From a virus: a DNA stretch of 20,931 bases. This document shows, piece after piece, positions 1 through 6,573 of this stretch. The position numbers and the translations under genes were made by a program. Within the stretch, counting starts at the first letter, position 1, and every line of letters begins with the position of its first letter. The notes beneath the pieces were generated by a model, which did no database searches, was not told where the DNA came from, and saw nothing but the letters and a program-made list of their open reading frames with translations. Location of the stretch: positions 1-20,931 of the IMG/VR virus record IMGVR_UViG_3300035698_035316, one strand, 5' to 3'.

Positions 1-132
1 GATGCTATCAATAACGTCATAAACACAACTATTAATGGATTATTTTTAAAAGTTGTTGTTATACTATCATTAGTGATTGCTTTAGGGTTGGTTATTATTG
101 GTGGGTTTTGGTATTTAGTTAGTTTATTTTAA
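1..132 (+). CDS. C-terminal end of a membrane protein (partial, 5' end outside window)
   Basis: An open frame runs from the first base to a TAA at 130-132 and gives 43 residues. Most of it is one hydrophobic stretch (roughly residues 18-43) rich in Val, Leu, Ile and Gly, which reads as a transmembrane helix at the extreme C-terminus. The start lies upstream of the window, so neither length nor family can be judged. It is followed directly by the phased A/T repeats and promoter of the next block, so it probably ends the preceding operon. I do not recognise the family. Confidence 0.5.
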   Translation, partial: DAINNVINTTINGLFLKVVVILSLVIALGLVIIGGFWYLVSLF

Positions 133-180
133 ATTATTTTAACTTATTTTAAATTATTTTAAATTATTTTAAATTATTTG
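131..180. repeat. Five tandem 10-bp A/T units upstream of a promoter
   Basis: The unit AAATTATTTT is repeated five times in perfect 10-bp register, with one C substitution in the second copy and a terminal G in the last. The repeat ends at the -35 box of the promoter at 178-206. A-tracts and T-tracts phased at the helical repeat are the classic cause of intrinsic DNA curvature, and A/T tracts just upstream of -35 can act as UP elements that bind the alpha C-terminal domain of RNA polymerase. The repeat is seen directly; the regulatory role is inferred. Confidence 0.7.
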
Positions 181-206
181 CATTTTGTATTTTATTTTGT
201 TATAAT
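178..206 (+). promoter_or_regulatory. Sigma-70-type promoter of the first rightward block
   Basis: TTGCAT (178-183) and TATAAT (201-206) are separated by 17 bp, close to the sigma-70 consensus. The box lies 20 bases before the start codon of the HD-domain gene, whose ribosome binding site AAAAGGGG lies between. The upstream phased A/T repeats could strengthen it. It probably drives an early block. Confidence 0.75.
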
Positions 207-226
207 AAACAAAAAGGGGATATAAG

Positions 227-742
227 ATGTTAGTTATAAAAGCAATACAATTCGCAGCTCAAAAACATTTTGGACAAGAACGCAATGATACTTATTTACC
301 TTATATAGTTCATCCTATGACTGTTATGCATCTCACTTCAAAGTATAAAAAAGATTCGAAAAATCTCGAAAATCTTCAATGTGCAGCATTATTACATGAT
401 ACTTTAGAAGATACAGATTGTTCATATTCTGAATTAGAGCGTGAATTTAATCCGATGGTTGCTTCAATCGTTTTGGAATTAACCAATGATGATGAAAAAA
501 TCAAAGAACTTGGCAAGAATGAATATTTAAAAGTTAAAATGATAGGAATGTCAAAATACGCTTTCCTTTTAAAACTTATAGATAGATTAGCTAATGTTTC
601 AGACACTCCCCGTATAAAATACGTTGAAAACACTTTAGATATGATGACCAACCTCAGAAATAATCGTGAAGGTTTAACAGCAACACAATTACGTGTTATA
701 AGTGAGATCGAAAAAGTATGTTTAGAGTTTCGTAAGTTTTAA
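227..742 (+). CDS. RelA/SpoT-type HD hydrolase, small alarmone hydrolase-like (MESH1-like)
   Basis: This 171-residue protein matches the stand-alone HD hydrolase domain of the RelA/SpoT family in length and motif order. It has a YIVHP motif (His29), the paired LLHDTLEDTD motif (His57-Asp58 metal ligands, Glu61-Asp62 that activate water in the family) and KLIDRLANVSD (Asp119 as last metal ligand, Asn123). Family members bind Mn2+ and remove the 3'-pyrophosphate of (p)ppGpp; animal MESH1 also acts on NADPH. No synthetase domain is present, so a hydrolase-only role is likely. It is the first gene after a strong promoter, suggesting early expression. The inferred role is to lower host alarmone and keep growth-type metabolism during infection. 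The HD-hydrolase assignment is strong; the substrate is not proven. Confidence 0.82.
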   Translation: MLVIKAIQFAAQKHFGQERNDTYLPYIVHPMTVMHLTSKYKKDSKNLENLQCAALLHDTLEDTDCSYSELEREFNPMVASIVLELTNDDEKIKELGKNEYLKVKMIGMSKYAFLLKLIDRLANVSDTPRIKYVENTLDMMTNLRNNREGLTATQLRVISEIEKVCLEFRKF

Positions 743-822
743 AACTTTAAAACGAAATATAATATCATTTATCAATATGATACAGAATTAGTTTGATGGT
801 GATGAGAAGGAAATAATATAAT

Positions 823-1488
823 ATGATTTTACATATTCCACATTCAAGTGTAAATACGTTAGGACGAAATATTGAAAAGTTTGATATTGATTATTTAACG
901 GATTGGTACACAGATGAATTATTTCAACATACTGATTCAGATAGGGTTGTATTTGATATTTCCCGTTTTGTTTGTGATGTTGAAAGATTTACTGATGACA
1001 AAGAAGAAATGGTCAAAGTGGGACACGGAATTTCTTATACTAAAGGTACTAGAAATAATGATATTGCACCTATTGATAAAGAAGAAATATTAAGTTATTA
1101 TTATAAACATCATACCAAGTTGAATAAATTAACCGCTAAAACCTTAGCATATTTCAATAGTGTTGTTGTGGTTGATTGTCACAGTTTTCCAAAGGATATG
1201 TCAGATTTTGATTTTTGTATAGGGTTCAATGAAGAATCTGCACTTAATAAAGAAATTATTGAGTATATCAGAAATAATGGGTATACAGTAGGTGTCAATT
1301 CGCCTTATTATGGATCTTTAGTACCAACTAATTATATAAATGATTCAAGAGTTGAATCCGTTATGATTGAAGTTAATAAAAAATTATACCTTAATGAAGA
1401 TATGAGTAAATCCCCATATTTTTTTGAACTTAAAAAATTTATAAATAATATTTTAGAAATTATTTCAAAATATGAGAACAGATTATGA
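823..1488 (+). CDS. N-formylglutamate amidohydrolase-like enzyme
   Basis: The 221-residue product carries the usual landmarks of the N-formylglutamate amidohydrolase (HutG/FGase) family. These are an N-terminal LHIPHSS segment, an SRFVCDVERF segment (residues 48-57) matching the family's SR..vDvNRf motif, GHGISYTKGTR (67-77), VVDCHSFP (117-123, with the family's D-H-S signature) and a late MIEVNKKLY segment. Bacterial members hydrolyse N-formyl-L-glutamate in histidine breakdown and are zinc-dependent. A phage has no obvious use for that pathway, so another formyl or amide substrate is possible. AAGGAA lies 10 bases before the ATG. The stop codon overlaps the next start as ATGA, implying translational coupling. 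Confidence 0.72.
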   Translation: MILHIPHSSVNTLGRNIEKFDIDYLTDWYTDELFQHTDSDRVVFDISRFVCDVERFTDDKEEMVKVGHGISYTKGTRNNDIAPIDKEEILSYYYKHHTKLNKLTAKTLAYFNSVVVVDCHSFPKDMSDFDFCIGFNEESALNKEIIEYIRNNGYTVGVNSPYYGSLVPTNYINDSRVESVMIEVNKKLYLNEDMSKSPYFFELKKFINNILEIISKYENRL

Positions 1489-2060
1489 ATTTTAGGGTAT
1501 ACTTAGAACGTTTTAAAGATATGGGCAAACTATCAGATGTTGAATTACAAAAAGGCCAAAGGTTAGATAAAAACACAGGTGACAACTTTAACGAAGTATC
1601 TGCTAGAGTTTTTTACAAAGCTGTATCTAAAATTAAAATCAATGATATGGCTAGAGGTGATGAAGCAAAGGGCTTAGATACATTAAGTGTATATTCAGTG
1701 AACGAATATAAAGATATGAAATGTTATTTAGGAATTAATAACTCAAGTGGATATGCTTTACATAAGTCTGAATTAGTTTCTGTTTTTAGCTCTAAAGGTA
1801 GTTCAGGTTCCGCTATTGTACAAGATGCCATTAAAAACGGGGCTAAACATTTAGATTGTTTTGCTACTCGTATTGATGGAAAAATATCAGGACAATTATA
1901 TTCATTATATAGCCGTAATGGATTTAAAATTGATACATCTATGAATACTGGAAACCCAGGCGAAGCCTATGCTATTCAAAATGGTGTAAGTGATTACGTG
2001 GATGATGATGGAAAAGTATATCCATATGATGAAAGAGTCGTCATATTTATGAAGAAATAA
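1485..2060 (+). CDS. Putative acetyltransferase-like protein (GNAT-type C-terminal half)
   Basis: The protein has 191 residues and its start overlaps the upstream stop codon (ATGA). Residues about 96-150 have the look of the GNAT-like segment common in phage proteins. A Ser/Gly-rich turn (FSSKGSSGSA) precedes an alpha helix, then GAKHLDCFATRI, then a helix ending in LYSRNGFK. This corresponds to the pyrophosphate-binding loop, beta strand and 'Y...GF' helix of such folds. The C-terminus ends in a beta strand (RVVIFMKK). The first 90 residues are not recognised. Catalytic activity and substrate cannot be assigned. Coupling to the amidohydrolase suggests the two act together or are needed in equal amounts. 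Family assignment is tentative. Confidence 0.45.
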   Translation: MNFRVYLERFKDMGKLSDVELQKGQRLDKNTGDNFNEVSARVFYKAVSKIKINDMARGDEAKGLDTLSVYSVNEYKDMKCYLGINNSSGYALHKSELVSVFSSKGSSGSAIVQDAIKNGAKHLDCFATRIDGKISGQLYSLYSRNGFKIDTSMNTGNPGEAYAIQNGVSDYVDDDGKVYPYDERVVIFMKK

Positions 2061-2076
2061 AGGAATACAGATAAAA

Positions 2077-2121
2077 ATGACCATGAAAAAATTATGGTAT
2101 TTAATAAGAGAAATTAAATAA
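2077..2121 (+). other. Possible 14-codon mini-ORF before the clamp-loader gene
   Basis: In the 104-base gap before the clamp-loader gene, an ATG at 2077 (with a second in-frame ATG at 2083) follows AAAGGA at 2059-2064 and opens 14 codons ending in TAA. The peptide is basic with a hydrophobic core (KKLWYLIREIK). The Shine-Dalgarno spacing is 12 bases, which is long. It could be a leader peptide, or simply chance. Confidence 0.2.
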
Positions 2122-2141
2122 TATTGTAATATAATATTATT
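2117..2141. repeat. A/T inverted repeat before the clamp-loader gene
   Basis: AATAATATT (2117-2125) and its exact reverse complement AATATTATT (2133-2141) flank a 7-base spacer that contains part of a TATAAT box (2130-2135). No good -35 box lies 16-18 bases upstream. The pair could be an operator, an mRNA hairpin overlapping the end of the mini-ORF, or low-complexity coincidence in AT-rich DNA. Confidence 0.3.
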
Positions 2142-2164
2142 CGATCAAACAAAAAGGATAGAAT

Positions 2165-3118
2165 ATGTCAGAACACTTAAACCCAATGAAAATTATTGAT
2201 GAAAAGAAATCCGTGTGGTATGAAAAATACAAACCACAATGTATTGATGATTTAGTATTACCGGTTGAATTGAAAAACAAACTAAAAAAATATATTGAAA
2301 CACAAAATATGCCACCGCTTGGATTATTTTCTAGTTCACCTGGAACTGGAAAAAGTTCAACAGCTAATGCAATTATTACAGAATTGGGTGGTGAAGCTAA
2401 GTGGATTAATGCATCAATGGATAAAGGTATTGATACACTTCGTGGACAAATCCAAAGATTTGCATCACAATCTGCATTTGATGATAATATTAAAATTGTT
2501 GTTATGGACGAATTTGACCATTTTAGTAAAGACGGTCAAGCAGCATTCCGTGGATTCATTGATGAATTTTCTCAAAATTGTAGGTTTATCTTTACCGGTA
2601 ACTACAAAGAAAAAATTATCGAGCCCCTTTTAGAACGCTTAGAAGTATATGATTTTAATTCTTTTCCAATTGAGGAAATGCGTAAACCTATTTTCGGTAG
2701 ATTATGTTGGATTCTTGAAAATGAAAACATCACATACGATAAAAAAGATTTAGTTCCAATTATCTATACGTATTATCCAAAAATTCGTTCAATGATTGGA
2801 GCTTTACGAAAGTTTTCTAATGATGGTGTTCTTAAAGTTAATGAAAGTGAATTAGATGATATTCATAAATTTGATACTGTTATGCAACAAGTTAGTGTAA
2901 ATACTTTTACACAAATGATTACCGAAGTGAATAAGTTGAATGCACCATCAAACATGTATAGTTTTTTATATAAGAATGCTAGTAAATATTTCAAACCTGA
3001 AAGTTACCCACAAGTTGTAATTACTACTGCAAAATATCAACACATGGCTGAATCCGTGAGAGATTCAAATCTTAATTTATCAGCATGTCTAACAGAATTA
3101 ATGTCATTACGCAAATAA
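2165..3118 (+). CDS. 44: Clamp-loader large subunit (T4 gp44-like AAA+ ATPase)
   Basis: This 317-residue AAA+ protein is nearly the length of T4 gp44 (319). It starts with the family's WYEKYKP motif, then has Walker A SSPGTGKS (57-64), Walker B VVMDEFDHF with DEFD at 115-118, and sensor 1 in FIFTGNY (Asn146). The trans-acting arginine lies in the position of the SRC motif, which here reads ERL (Arg158), so Ser and Cys are replaced but the arginine is kept. Clamp loaders of this type hydrolyse ATP to open the ring-shaped gp45 sliding clamp and place it on primer-template DNA. The partner subunit appears to be encoded at 6927-7304, not next door as in T4. The ribosome site AAAAAGGA precedes the ATG. 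Confidence 0.92.
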   Translation: MSEHLNPMKIIDEKKSVWYEKYKPQCIDDLVLPVELKNKLKKYIETQNMPPLGLFSSSPGTGKSSTANAIITELGGEAKWINASMDKGIDTLRGQIQRFASQSAFDDNIKIVVMDEFDHFSKDGQAAFRGFIDEFSQNCRFIFTGNYKEKIIEPLLERLEVYDFNSFPIEEMRKPIFGRLCWILENENITYDKKDLVPIIYTYYPKIRSMIGALRKFSNDGVLKVNESELDDIHKFDTVMQQVSVNTFTQMITEVNKLNAPSNMYSFLYKNASKYFKPESYPQVVITTAKYQHMAESVRDSNLNLSACLTELMSLRK

Positions 3119-3127
3119 GGTACATAT

Positions 3128-3580
3128 ATGAGTTTTAGTGATTTTTTAAAAGAAACTACCCAAAAAGGTACATATGCAGCTGTAAAGTTTTCTGATCTTA
3201 CAAATCATTATTTAATGAACCTAATTAAAGAATTAGATATTGAAAATCCAGTTACAGTGGACGATTTACATTGTACATTATTATACAGTACTAAATATTT
3301 ACCTAATTATAAACCTATTGGTGAAATTAGAGAAATTGCAAGACCAAAAGGCTTTGAAATTTTTGAAGGTGATACTAATTATTTAGTATTATTGTTGAAT
3401 TGTGAATTTTTAACAAAGAGACATAAATATTTAATGAAAAAACATGGAGCAAAATATTCACATGACGAATATAAACCACACATTACATTGAGTACAGATT
3501 ATAGTGGAGCCTTACCAACACTTATACCAAGTGAGTTTATAGTATTAAATAATGAATATTCAGAAGATTTAAACGACTAA
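3128..3580 (+). CDS. 2H phosphodiesterase, Acb1/T4 57B-like anti-CBASS candidate
   Basis: The 150-residue product has the two histidine motifs of the 2H phosphoesterase superfamily: HCTLLYS (His48, Thr50) and KPHITLS (His118, Thr120), 70 residues apart. The length, the N-terminal DFL...YAAVKFSD segment, the LHCTLLYS-KYLPNY context and the HGAKYSHDEYKPHITLS segment resemble T4 57B, now known as Acb1. Acb1 degrades cyclic oligonucleotides made by CBASS immunity and so blocks effector activation. The gene follows gp44 after 9 bases and lies in an early-type block. General RNA 2',3'-cyclic phosphodiesterase activity is the main alternative. The 2H family call is firm; the Acb1 assignment is from remembered similarity and needs alignment. 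Confidence 0.72.
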   Translation: MSFSDFLKETTQKGTYAAVKFSDLTNHYLMNLIKELDIENPVTVDDLHCTLLYSTKYLPNYKPIGEIREIARPKGFEIFEGDTNYLVLLLNCEFLTKRHKYLMKKHGAKYSHDEYKPHITLSTDYSGALPTLIPSEFIVLNNEYSEDLND

Positions 3581-3588
3581 GGAGAAGT

Positions 3589-3804
3589 ATGATTAATTTT
3601 ACCATTGAAGGAGTTATGTTAGGACTTCAGATTTATTTAGAAATAGCAGTAGTTTTATTATTAATTAATTCTGTATTTGCAGGGTTTAATGAACGAAGAG
3701 TTGATGCTTGGGATGTTTTAGAATCATTAACATGGCCAGTTTACTTAATGAATGATTTAGGTTCACTTGTAAAAATTATCACAACTAGAAAGGAACCAAA
3801 ATGA
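3589..3804 (+). CDS. Small single-pass membrane protein, unknown function
   Basis: The 71-residue product has one clear hydrophobic segment (about residues 11-32, rich in Leu, Val, Ile and Ala), followed by a charged stretch (NERRVDAWD) and an amphipathic tail ending in basic residues. A strong AAGGAGA ribosome site lies 4 bases before the ATG. The stop overlaps the start of the following AAA+ gene as ATGA, so the two are probably translated together. I do not recognise the family. A membrane anchor or partner for the AAA+ protein is possible from the coupling but is not shown. Confidence 0.6.
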   Translation: MINFTIEGVMLGLQIYLEIAVVLLLINSVFAGFNERRVDAWDVLESLTWPVYLMNDLGSLVKIITTRKEPK

Positions 3805-4982
3805 TTAAAAATTTAAGTTTAACAGTTAATCATAATTCTGAAACATCAATTGAAGATATAGTAATGGATTATAATGATGTTTCACAGGGTTTCATCTATA
3901 ATATTAAAGATTTATTGTGTAAGTCTAAAGAATTTGATAAAATTTTAAACAAAGTTGAATTGGTTCACACAGACTTAACTAAATTTGATTTTTCAAGAAC
4001 TAAGAATAGGGTTTTCAAGAAATACATTGGTAAAGATTTACTCATTTATGTACAAGGAAATTCAACTGAATTATTGTGTTCATTTATTTCAAAGACTAAT
4101 GAAGAATCACAAGTTATTTGGGACATCTATAATGAAGTTGTTGAACCAAATACAGATATGGTTAGTTACATGTATTCTTATGGAATACAAGGTGGTCAAT
4201 TAATTGAAAAATCATCTGAACTTGAAGTTGAAGAGTTAGAATATATTTCAAAGTCTTATTATCCTTATTTAGATACAGGTATGATGTTCGACCAATTTTT
4301 CACAGGTGATGAAAATATTATGTTATTAGCTGGGAAACCTGGCACTGGTAAATCGAAAATATTAGCTTTAGCTCTGAAACATGCAATCTCTAATCCTGAC
4401 AATTTACCATATAATAAAGTAACTGAAGAATCCTCAGTTGAAAGCCAATTTATGATGGTTGTAAACGTTAAAGGTATTGATGTGTTAAGTCTTGATGAAT
4501 TTTGGGGTAGATTAGAAGAGTTACAACCAGATTTCGTGTTTATTGATGATTTAGACCACATGCTAACAAGCCGTGATGCGGATGTTATGACGCAAGATGA
4601 TGCAAATAAGAATATTTTCCTTGACCATTTTCTGACATTTACTGATGGTGTAGAAAAAAACAAAACAAAGTTTATTATCACTACTAATCAATCACATGAT
4701 AATATTGATACCGCTTTACTTAGAAAAGGCCGGTTATTTGACTTATTAGAATTCCGCGAATTAACCTTTGATGAATCGAAAGTTATTTGGGAAGAAAACG
4801 AGTTAGATGTAGAGGATTTTGAAGAATTATTTGATAATGATACCATTTTACCAGCAGACTTAGGTTCAGAAATTAATAAACGTTTAAATCCAAGAATTAA
4901 AACTGCTACTGAATCATACTTAAAGGAAGATGGTATTTCAAAAGTAGAAACCGCAAGTATTCAAAAACGTATGTCATTATAA
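3801..4982 (+). CDS. AAA+ ATPase of unknown role
   Basis: The 393-residue protein has an N-terminal region of about 165 residues I do not recognise, followed by a classic AAA module. Walker A is GKPGTGKS (178-185) and Walker B is FVFIDDLDHM with IDDLD at 248-252. The sensor 1 strand FIITTNQ is followed by the ALLRKGRLFD segment that carries the arginine finger in the FtsH/Bcs1/Spastin-type AAA clade. Proteins of that clade unfold or remodel other proteins, whereas clamp loaders have a different SRC motif, so this is not a second gp44. It is last in its block, translationally coupled to the small membrane protein, and followed by a hairpin. The substrate is unknown. Confidence 0.75.
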   Translation: MIKNLSLTVNHNSETSIEDIVMDYNDVSQGFIYNIKDLLCKSKEFDKILNKVELVHTDLTKFDFSRTKNRVFKKYIGKDLLIYVQGNSTELLCSFISKTNEESQVIWDIYNEVVEPNTDMVSYMYSYGIQGGQLIEKSSELEVEELEYISKSYYPYLDTGMMFDQFFTGDENIMLLAGKPGTGKSKILALALKHAISNPDNLPYNKVTEESSVESQFMMVVNVKGIDVLSLDEFWGRLEELQPDFVFIDDLDHMLTSRDADVMTQDDANKNIFLDHFLTFTDGVEKNKTKFIITTNQSHDNIDTALLRKGRLFDLLEFRELTFDESKVIWEENELDVEDFEELFDNDTILPADLGSEINKRLNPRIKTATESYLKEDGISKVETASIQKRMSL

Positions 4983-5004
4983 ATTTTACTGTATTTCAAG
5001 GGAT

Positions 5005-5033
5005 ATTACAGTCCGTTCCAAACGGATTGTAAT
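5005..5033 (+). terminator. Strong hairpin ending the first rightward block
   Basis: A 13-bp stem with a 3-base CCA loop lies 23 bases after the AAA+ gene. The arms are ATTACAGTCCGTT and AACGGATTGTAAT, with one G-U-type pair. The following bases (TTAGTGAG) are only weakly T-rich, so it departs from the ideal intrinsic terminator and may act mainly as an mRNA 3'-end or partial terminator. Its place between a block end and the next promoter (5072-5100) supports the call. Confidence 0.55.
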
Positions 5034-5071
5034 TTAGTGAGTATATTTTGTTAACTAAAGAAAAATAGTTA

Positions 5072-5100
5072 TTTACATTCAGCCAATTTTAAGTTATAAT
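5072..5100 (+). promoter_or_regulatory. Sigma-70-type promoter before the 5135 gene
   Basis: TTTACA (5072-5077) and TATAAT (5095-5100) are separated by 17 bp. The predicted start of transcription is about 25 bases before the ATG at 5135, which has AAGGAA at the correct distance. The promoter directly follows a hairpin terminator, marking a new transcription unit. Confidence 0.7.
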
Positions 5101-5134
5101 AGATTCAAGAAATAAAGAAAACAAGGAAACGCAC

Positions 5135-5437
5135 ATGAATTTATTTACAATTAAAAATGTTAATGCGATATTTGATGATTTGAAAGATAAAGAAGTAAAT
5201 TTTGTAATGTATAACAGACTTCTTAATGAAGGTATACTGACAATAGATGAAGGTGAATCACGAAAAATAATTAATATAACTGATAGACATGGGGTTGTTG
5301 GTAAGTTCATTGAACTGGAAACATTCAACTTTAAAACAAAAAGAACAATAAAGGTTGAAAAATATTATTTAAACTTTATCCAAACTAAACAATTATCTAA
5401 ACGAGTTGATGAAATTTGGGTTAAGAATTTGGGTTAA
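5135..5437 (+). CDS. Unknown small protein in its own transcription unit
   Basis: The 100-residue product is not recognised. It reads as a mixed alpha/beta protein with several short beta-like stretches (NFVMYNRL, GKFIELETFNF, RTIKVEKYYLNF) and a C-terminal amphipathic stretch. It has a private promoter, AAGGAA six bases before the ATG, and convergent genes downstream. The same frame stays open for 28 more codons after the TAA (5435-5437) to a TAG at 5522-5524, which may mean a shortened gene or readthrough. Confidence 0.6.
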   Translation: MNLFTIKNVNAIFDDLKDKEVNFVMYNRLLNEGILTIDEGESRKIINITDRHGVVGKFIELETFNFKTKRTIKVEKYYLNFIQTKQLSKRVDEIWVKNLG

Positions 5438-5524
5438 TTAAATACATTAAACAAATTTAATGATATTGAAGATGTTGAAGAATTTATTTATAAACTTTCT
5501 AGTATTTTAAACAAAATTAGATAG
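5438..5524 (+). other. In-frame coding-like extension after the stop of the 5135 gene
   Basis: After the TAA of the upstream gene the same frame continues without interruption for 28 sense codons before TAG. The conceptual peptide looks like a real amphipathic helix (EDVEEFIYKLSSIL), with no ATG, GTG or TTG start of its own near the beginning. It could be the remnant of a once longer protein, a readthrough domain, or chance. Confidence 0.35.
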
Positions 5525-5555
5525 CCCGTGAAAAATAAACTCTTTATGTGAGATA

Positions 5556-5573
5556 AAGGTGTATATACACCTT
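5556..5573. terminator. Perfect 18-bp palindrome between convergent genes
   Basis: AAGGTGTATATACACCTT is a perfect palindrome between the rightward 5135 unit and the leftward gene ending at 5572, and it overlaps the TAA of the latter. Position and symmetry suit a bidirectional terminator. T-runs after it are short on both strands, and with no true loop a protein-binding site is an alternative. Confidence 0.45.
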
Positions 5574-5946
5574 ACTTATTTTGGAATTTATTTGTTAAGT
5601 TATCCAATTTTCTGTTGATTACTGACAATTGTTCCATATTTTTATTTTCAATATTATCTATAGATGTGTCTAACTCACGCATTCCTTTGTGAAGATTTTC
5701 AAGAACGACTTTATTTGAAATTCGGTATTCTTTAAAACGAATTTCAAACTCAGCAACTTTAGTTTCAATATACACTTGTTTTAAATTACCTATTTCCAGT
5801 TTTGTGACAATAGATGTATAAATTGTAACAGCACTGCCCAATATAGCAACAACAGCTATAAAAATTGGGCCATACTTTTCCACTGTGCTTCTTTCCGCAA
5901 TTCGTTTATCAATTCGTGGATATTGAGGATCTATTTTACTTGGCAT
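5572..5946 (-). CDS. Membrane-anchored coiled-coil protein, unknown function
   Basis: The 124-residue product has a charged N-terminus, one transmembrane segment (about residues 25-48, GPIFIAVVAILGSAVTIY) and a long helical C-terminal half. That half has heptad-like spacing of hydrophobic residues (LENLHKGMRELDTSIDNIENK...LSVINRKLDNL), suggesting a coiled coil. AAAGGTG precedes the start. It lies 10 bases after the leftward gene at 6385-5957, with which it forms an operon. The architecture fits accessory envelope, lysis or superinfection-exclusion proteins, but no family is recognised. Confidence 0.6.
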   Translation of the reverse strand: MPSKIDPQYPRIDKRIAERSTVEKYGPIFIAVVAILGSAVTIYTSIVTKLEIGNLKQVYIETKVAEFEIRFKEYRISNKVVLENLHKGMRELDTSIDNIENKNMEQLSVINRKLDNLTNKFQNK

Positions 5947-5956
5947 ATTTCACCTT

Positions 5957-6385
5957 TTATAATTTTGGTTTGAAACAGTTTAGAATTGTAATAGGGGTAT
6001 TTAAGAAACAACGGTTAACTAGTTGAGGTGATTTATAGTAATAATAATGTCTTTTAATAATAGCACATTTACCTATTTTAAAAATTACATCTTCCTCATC
6101 AACATCTTTAAGTTCTGATAATGTTTCTTTTGAAATAAGTGAGATATTTTTAAATAATAAATTTCTAGATGGTTCAAAAATACAGTACATCTTGCCTTTA
6201 ATACTGAATGAGTTGATTGATGCATTTGCTGTTATTGTAATATCATATAACAAATTACCCTCAATTGGATGAAAAATATGGTCATCATCAACACGTGATA
6301 TAATAACTGAATTGTAGTTTTCTGAAAGACACACAAAACTTTTTTCCTTAAATAGTATAATGTCTTGAGCTACATTTAGTTCCAT
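5957..6385 (-). CDS. Unknown protein, first gene of a leftward pair
   Basis: The 142-residue product has no motif I recognise. It looks beta-rich, with alternating hydrophobic strands (SVIISRV, YDITITA, SFSIKGKMYCIF), and has a Tyr-rich basic patch (KRHYYYYK) towards the C-terminus. AAAAGGA sits at the right distance before the ATG. Both a sigma-70-like promoter (6414-6441) and a T4-late-type box (6463-6470) lie upstream on the same strand. Together with the leftward strand shared by terminase, these hint at late expression of this pair. Confidence 0.55.
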   Translation of the reverse strand: MELNVAQDIILFKEKSFVCLSENYNSVIISRVDDDHIFHPIEGNLLYDITITANASINSFSIKGKMYCIFEPSRNLLFKNISLISKETLSELKDVDEEDVIFKIGKCAIIKRHYYYYKSPQLVNRCFLNTPITILNCFKPKL

Positions 6386-6413
6386 GTGTTAATCCTTTTT
6401 TAAATACGTTTAT

Positions 6414-6441
6414 GTTATAATATTCTAATGGGAACATTCAA
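6414..6441 (-). promoter_or_regulatory. Sigma-70-like promoter for the leftward pair
   Basis: On the minus strand TTGAAT (6441-6436) is followed after 16 bp by TATAAC (6419-6414), about 28 bases before the start codon. Both boxes are one or two bases off consensus. It is divergent from the promoter at 6493-6521. Confidence 0.45.
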
Positions 6442-6462
6442 AAAGAATATCACTATTGTTAT

Positions 6463-6470
6463 TATTTATA
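6463..6470 (-). promoter_or_regulatory. T4-late-type promoter box (TATAAATA), leftward
   Basis: The minus strand carries an exact TATAAATA, the -10 element read by the T4 late sigma gp55, about 78 bases before the leftward gene pair. An 8-mer made only of A and T occurs by chance several times in a window this AT-rich, so position is the only support. Confidence 0.3.
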
Positions 6471-6492
6471 CAATAAACAAAAATAATTTATA

Positions 6493-6521
6493 TTGACTTT
6501 TTCACTAATTTATATTATAAT
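6493..6521 (+). promoter_or_regulatory. Near-consensus sigma-70 promoter of the channel/DHH operon
   Basis: TTGACT (6493-6498), a 17-bp spacer and a perfect TATAAT (6516-6521) make this the best sigma-70 match in the window. The predicted transcript begins about 45 bases before the GTG start at 6574 and can cover six genes without an obvious terminator up to 10341. Confidence 0.8.
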
Positions 6522-6573
6522 ACATCTTGAAACATTAAAAACAATAATAAGATTTAACTAAGGAGTGTTACCA

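Noticed and set aside
376-651. Open frame of 91 codons on the minus strand
   Set aside because: It lies antisense inside the HD hydrolase gene, has no ribosome site and no family features, and the plus strand has complete catalytic motifs.
2295-2633. Open frame of 112 codons on the plus strand in another frame
   Set aside because: It overlaps the clamp-loader gene between and across Walker A and B. Its translation is a low-complexity shadow with no ribosome site.
4265-4681. 138-codon minus-strand frame
   Set aside because: It is antisense to the Walker A/B region of the AAA+ gene and shows no protein-like motif.
5484-5493. Minus-strand TATAAATA in the gap after the 5135 gene
   Set aside because: It would transcribe antisense into the 5135 gene with no leftward gene there, so it is most likely a chance match.
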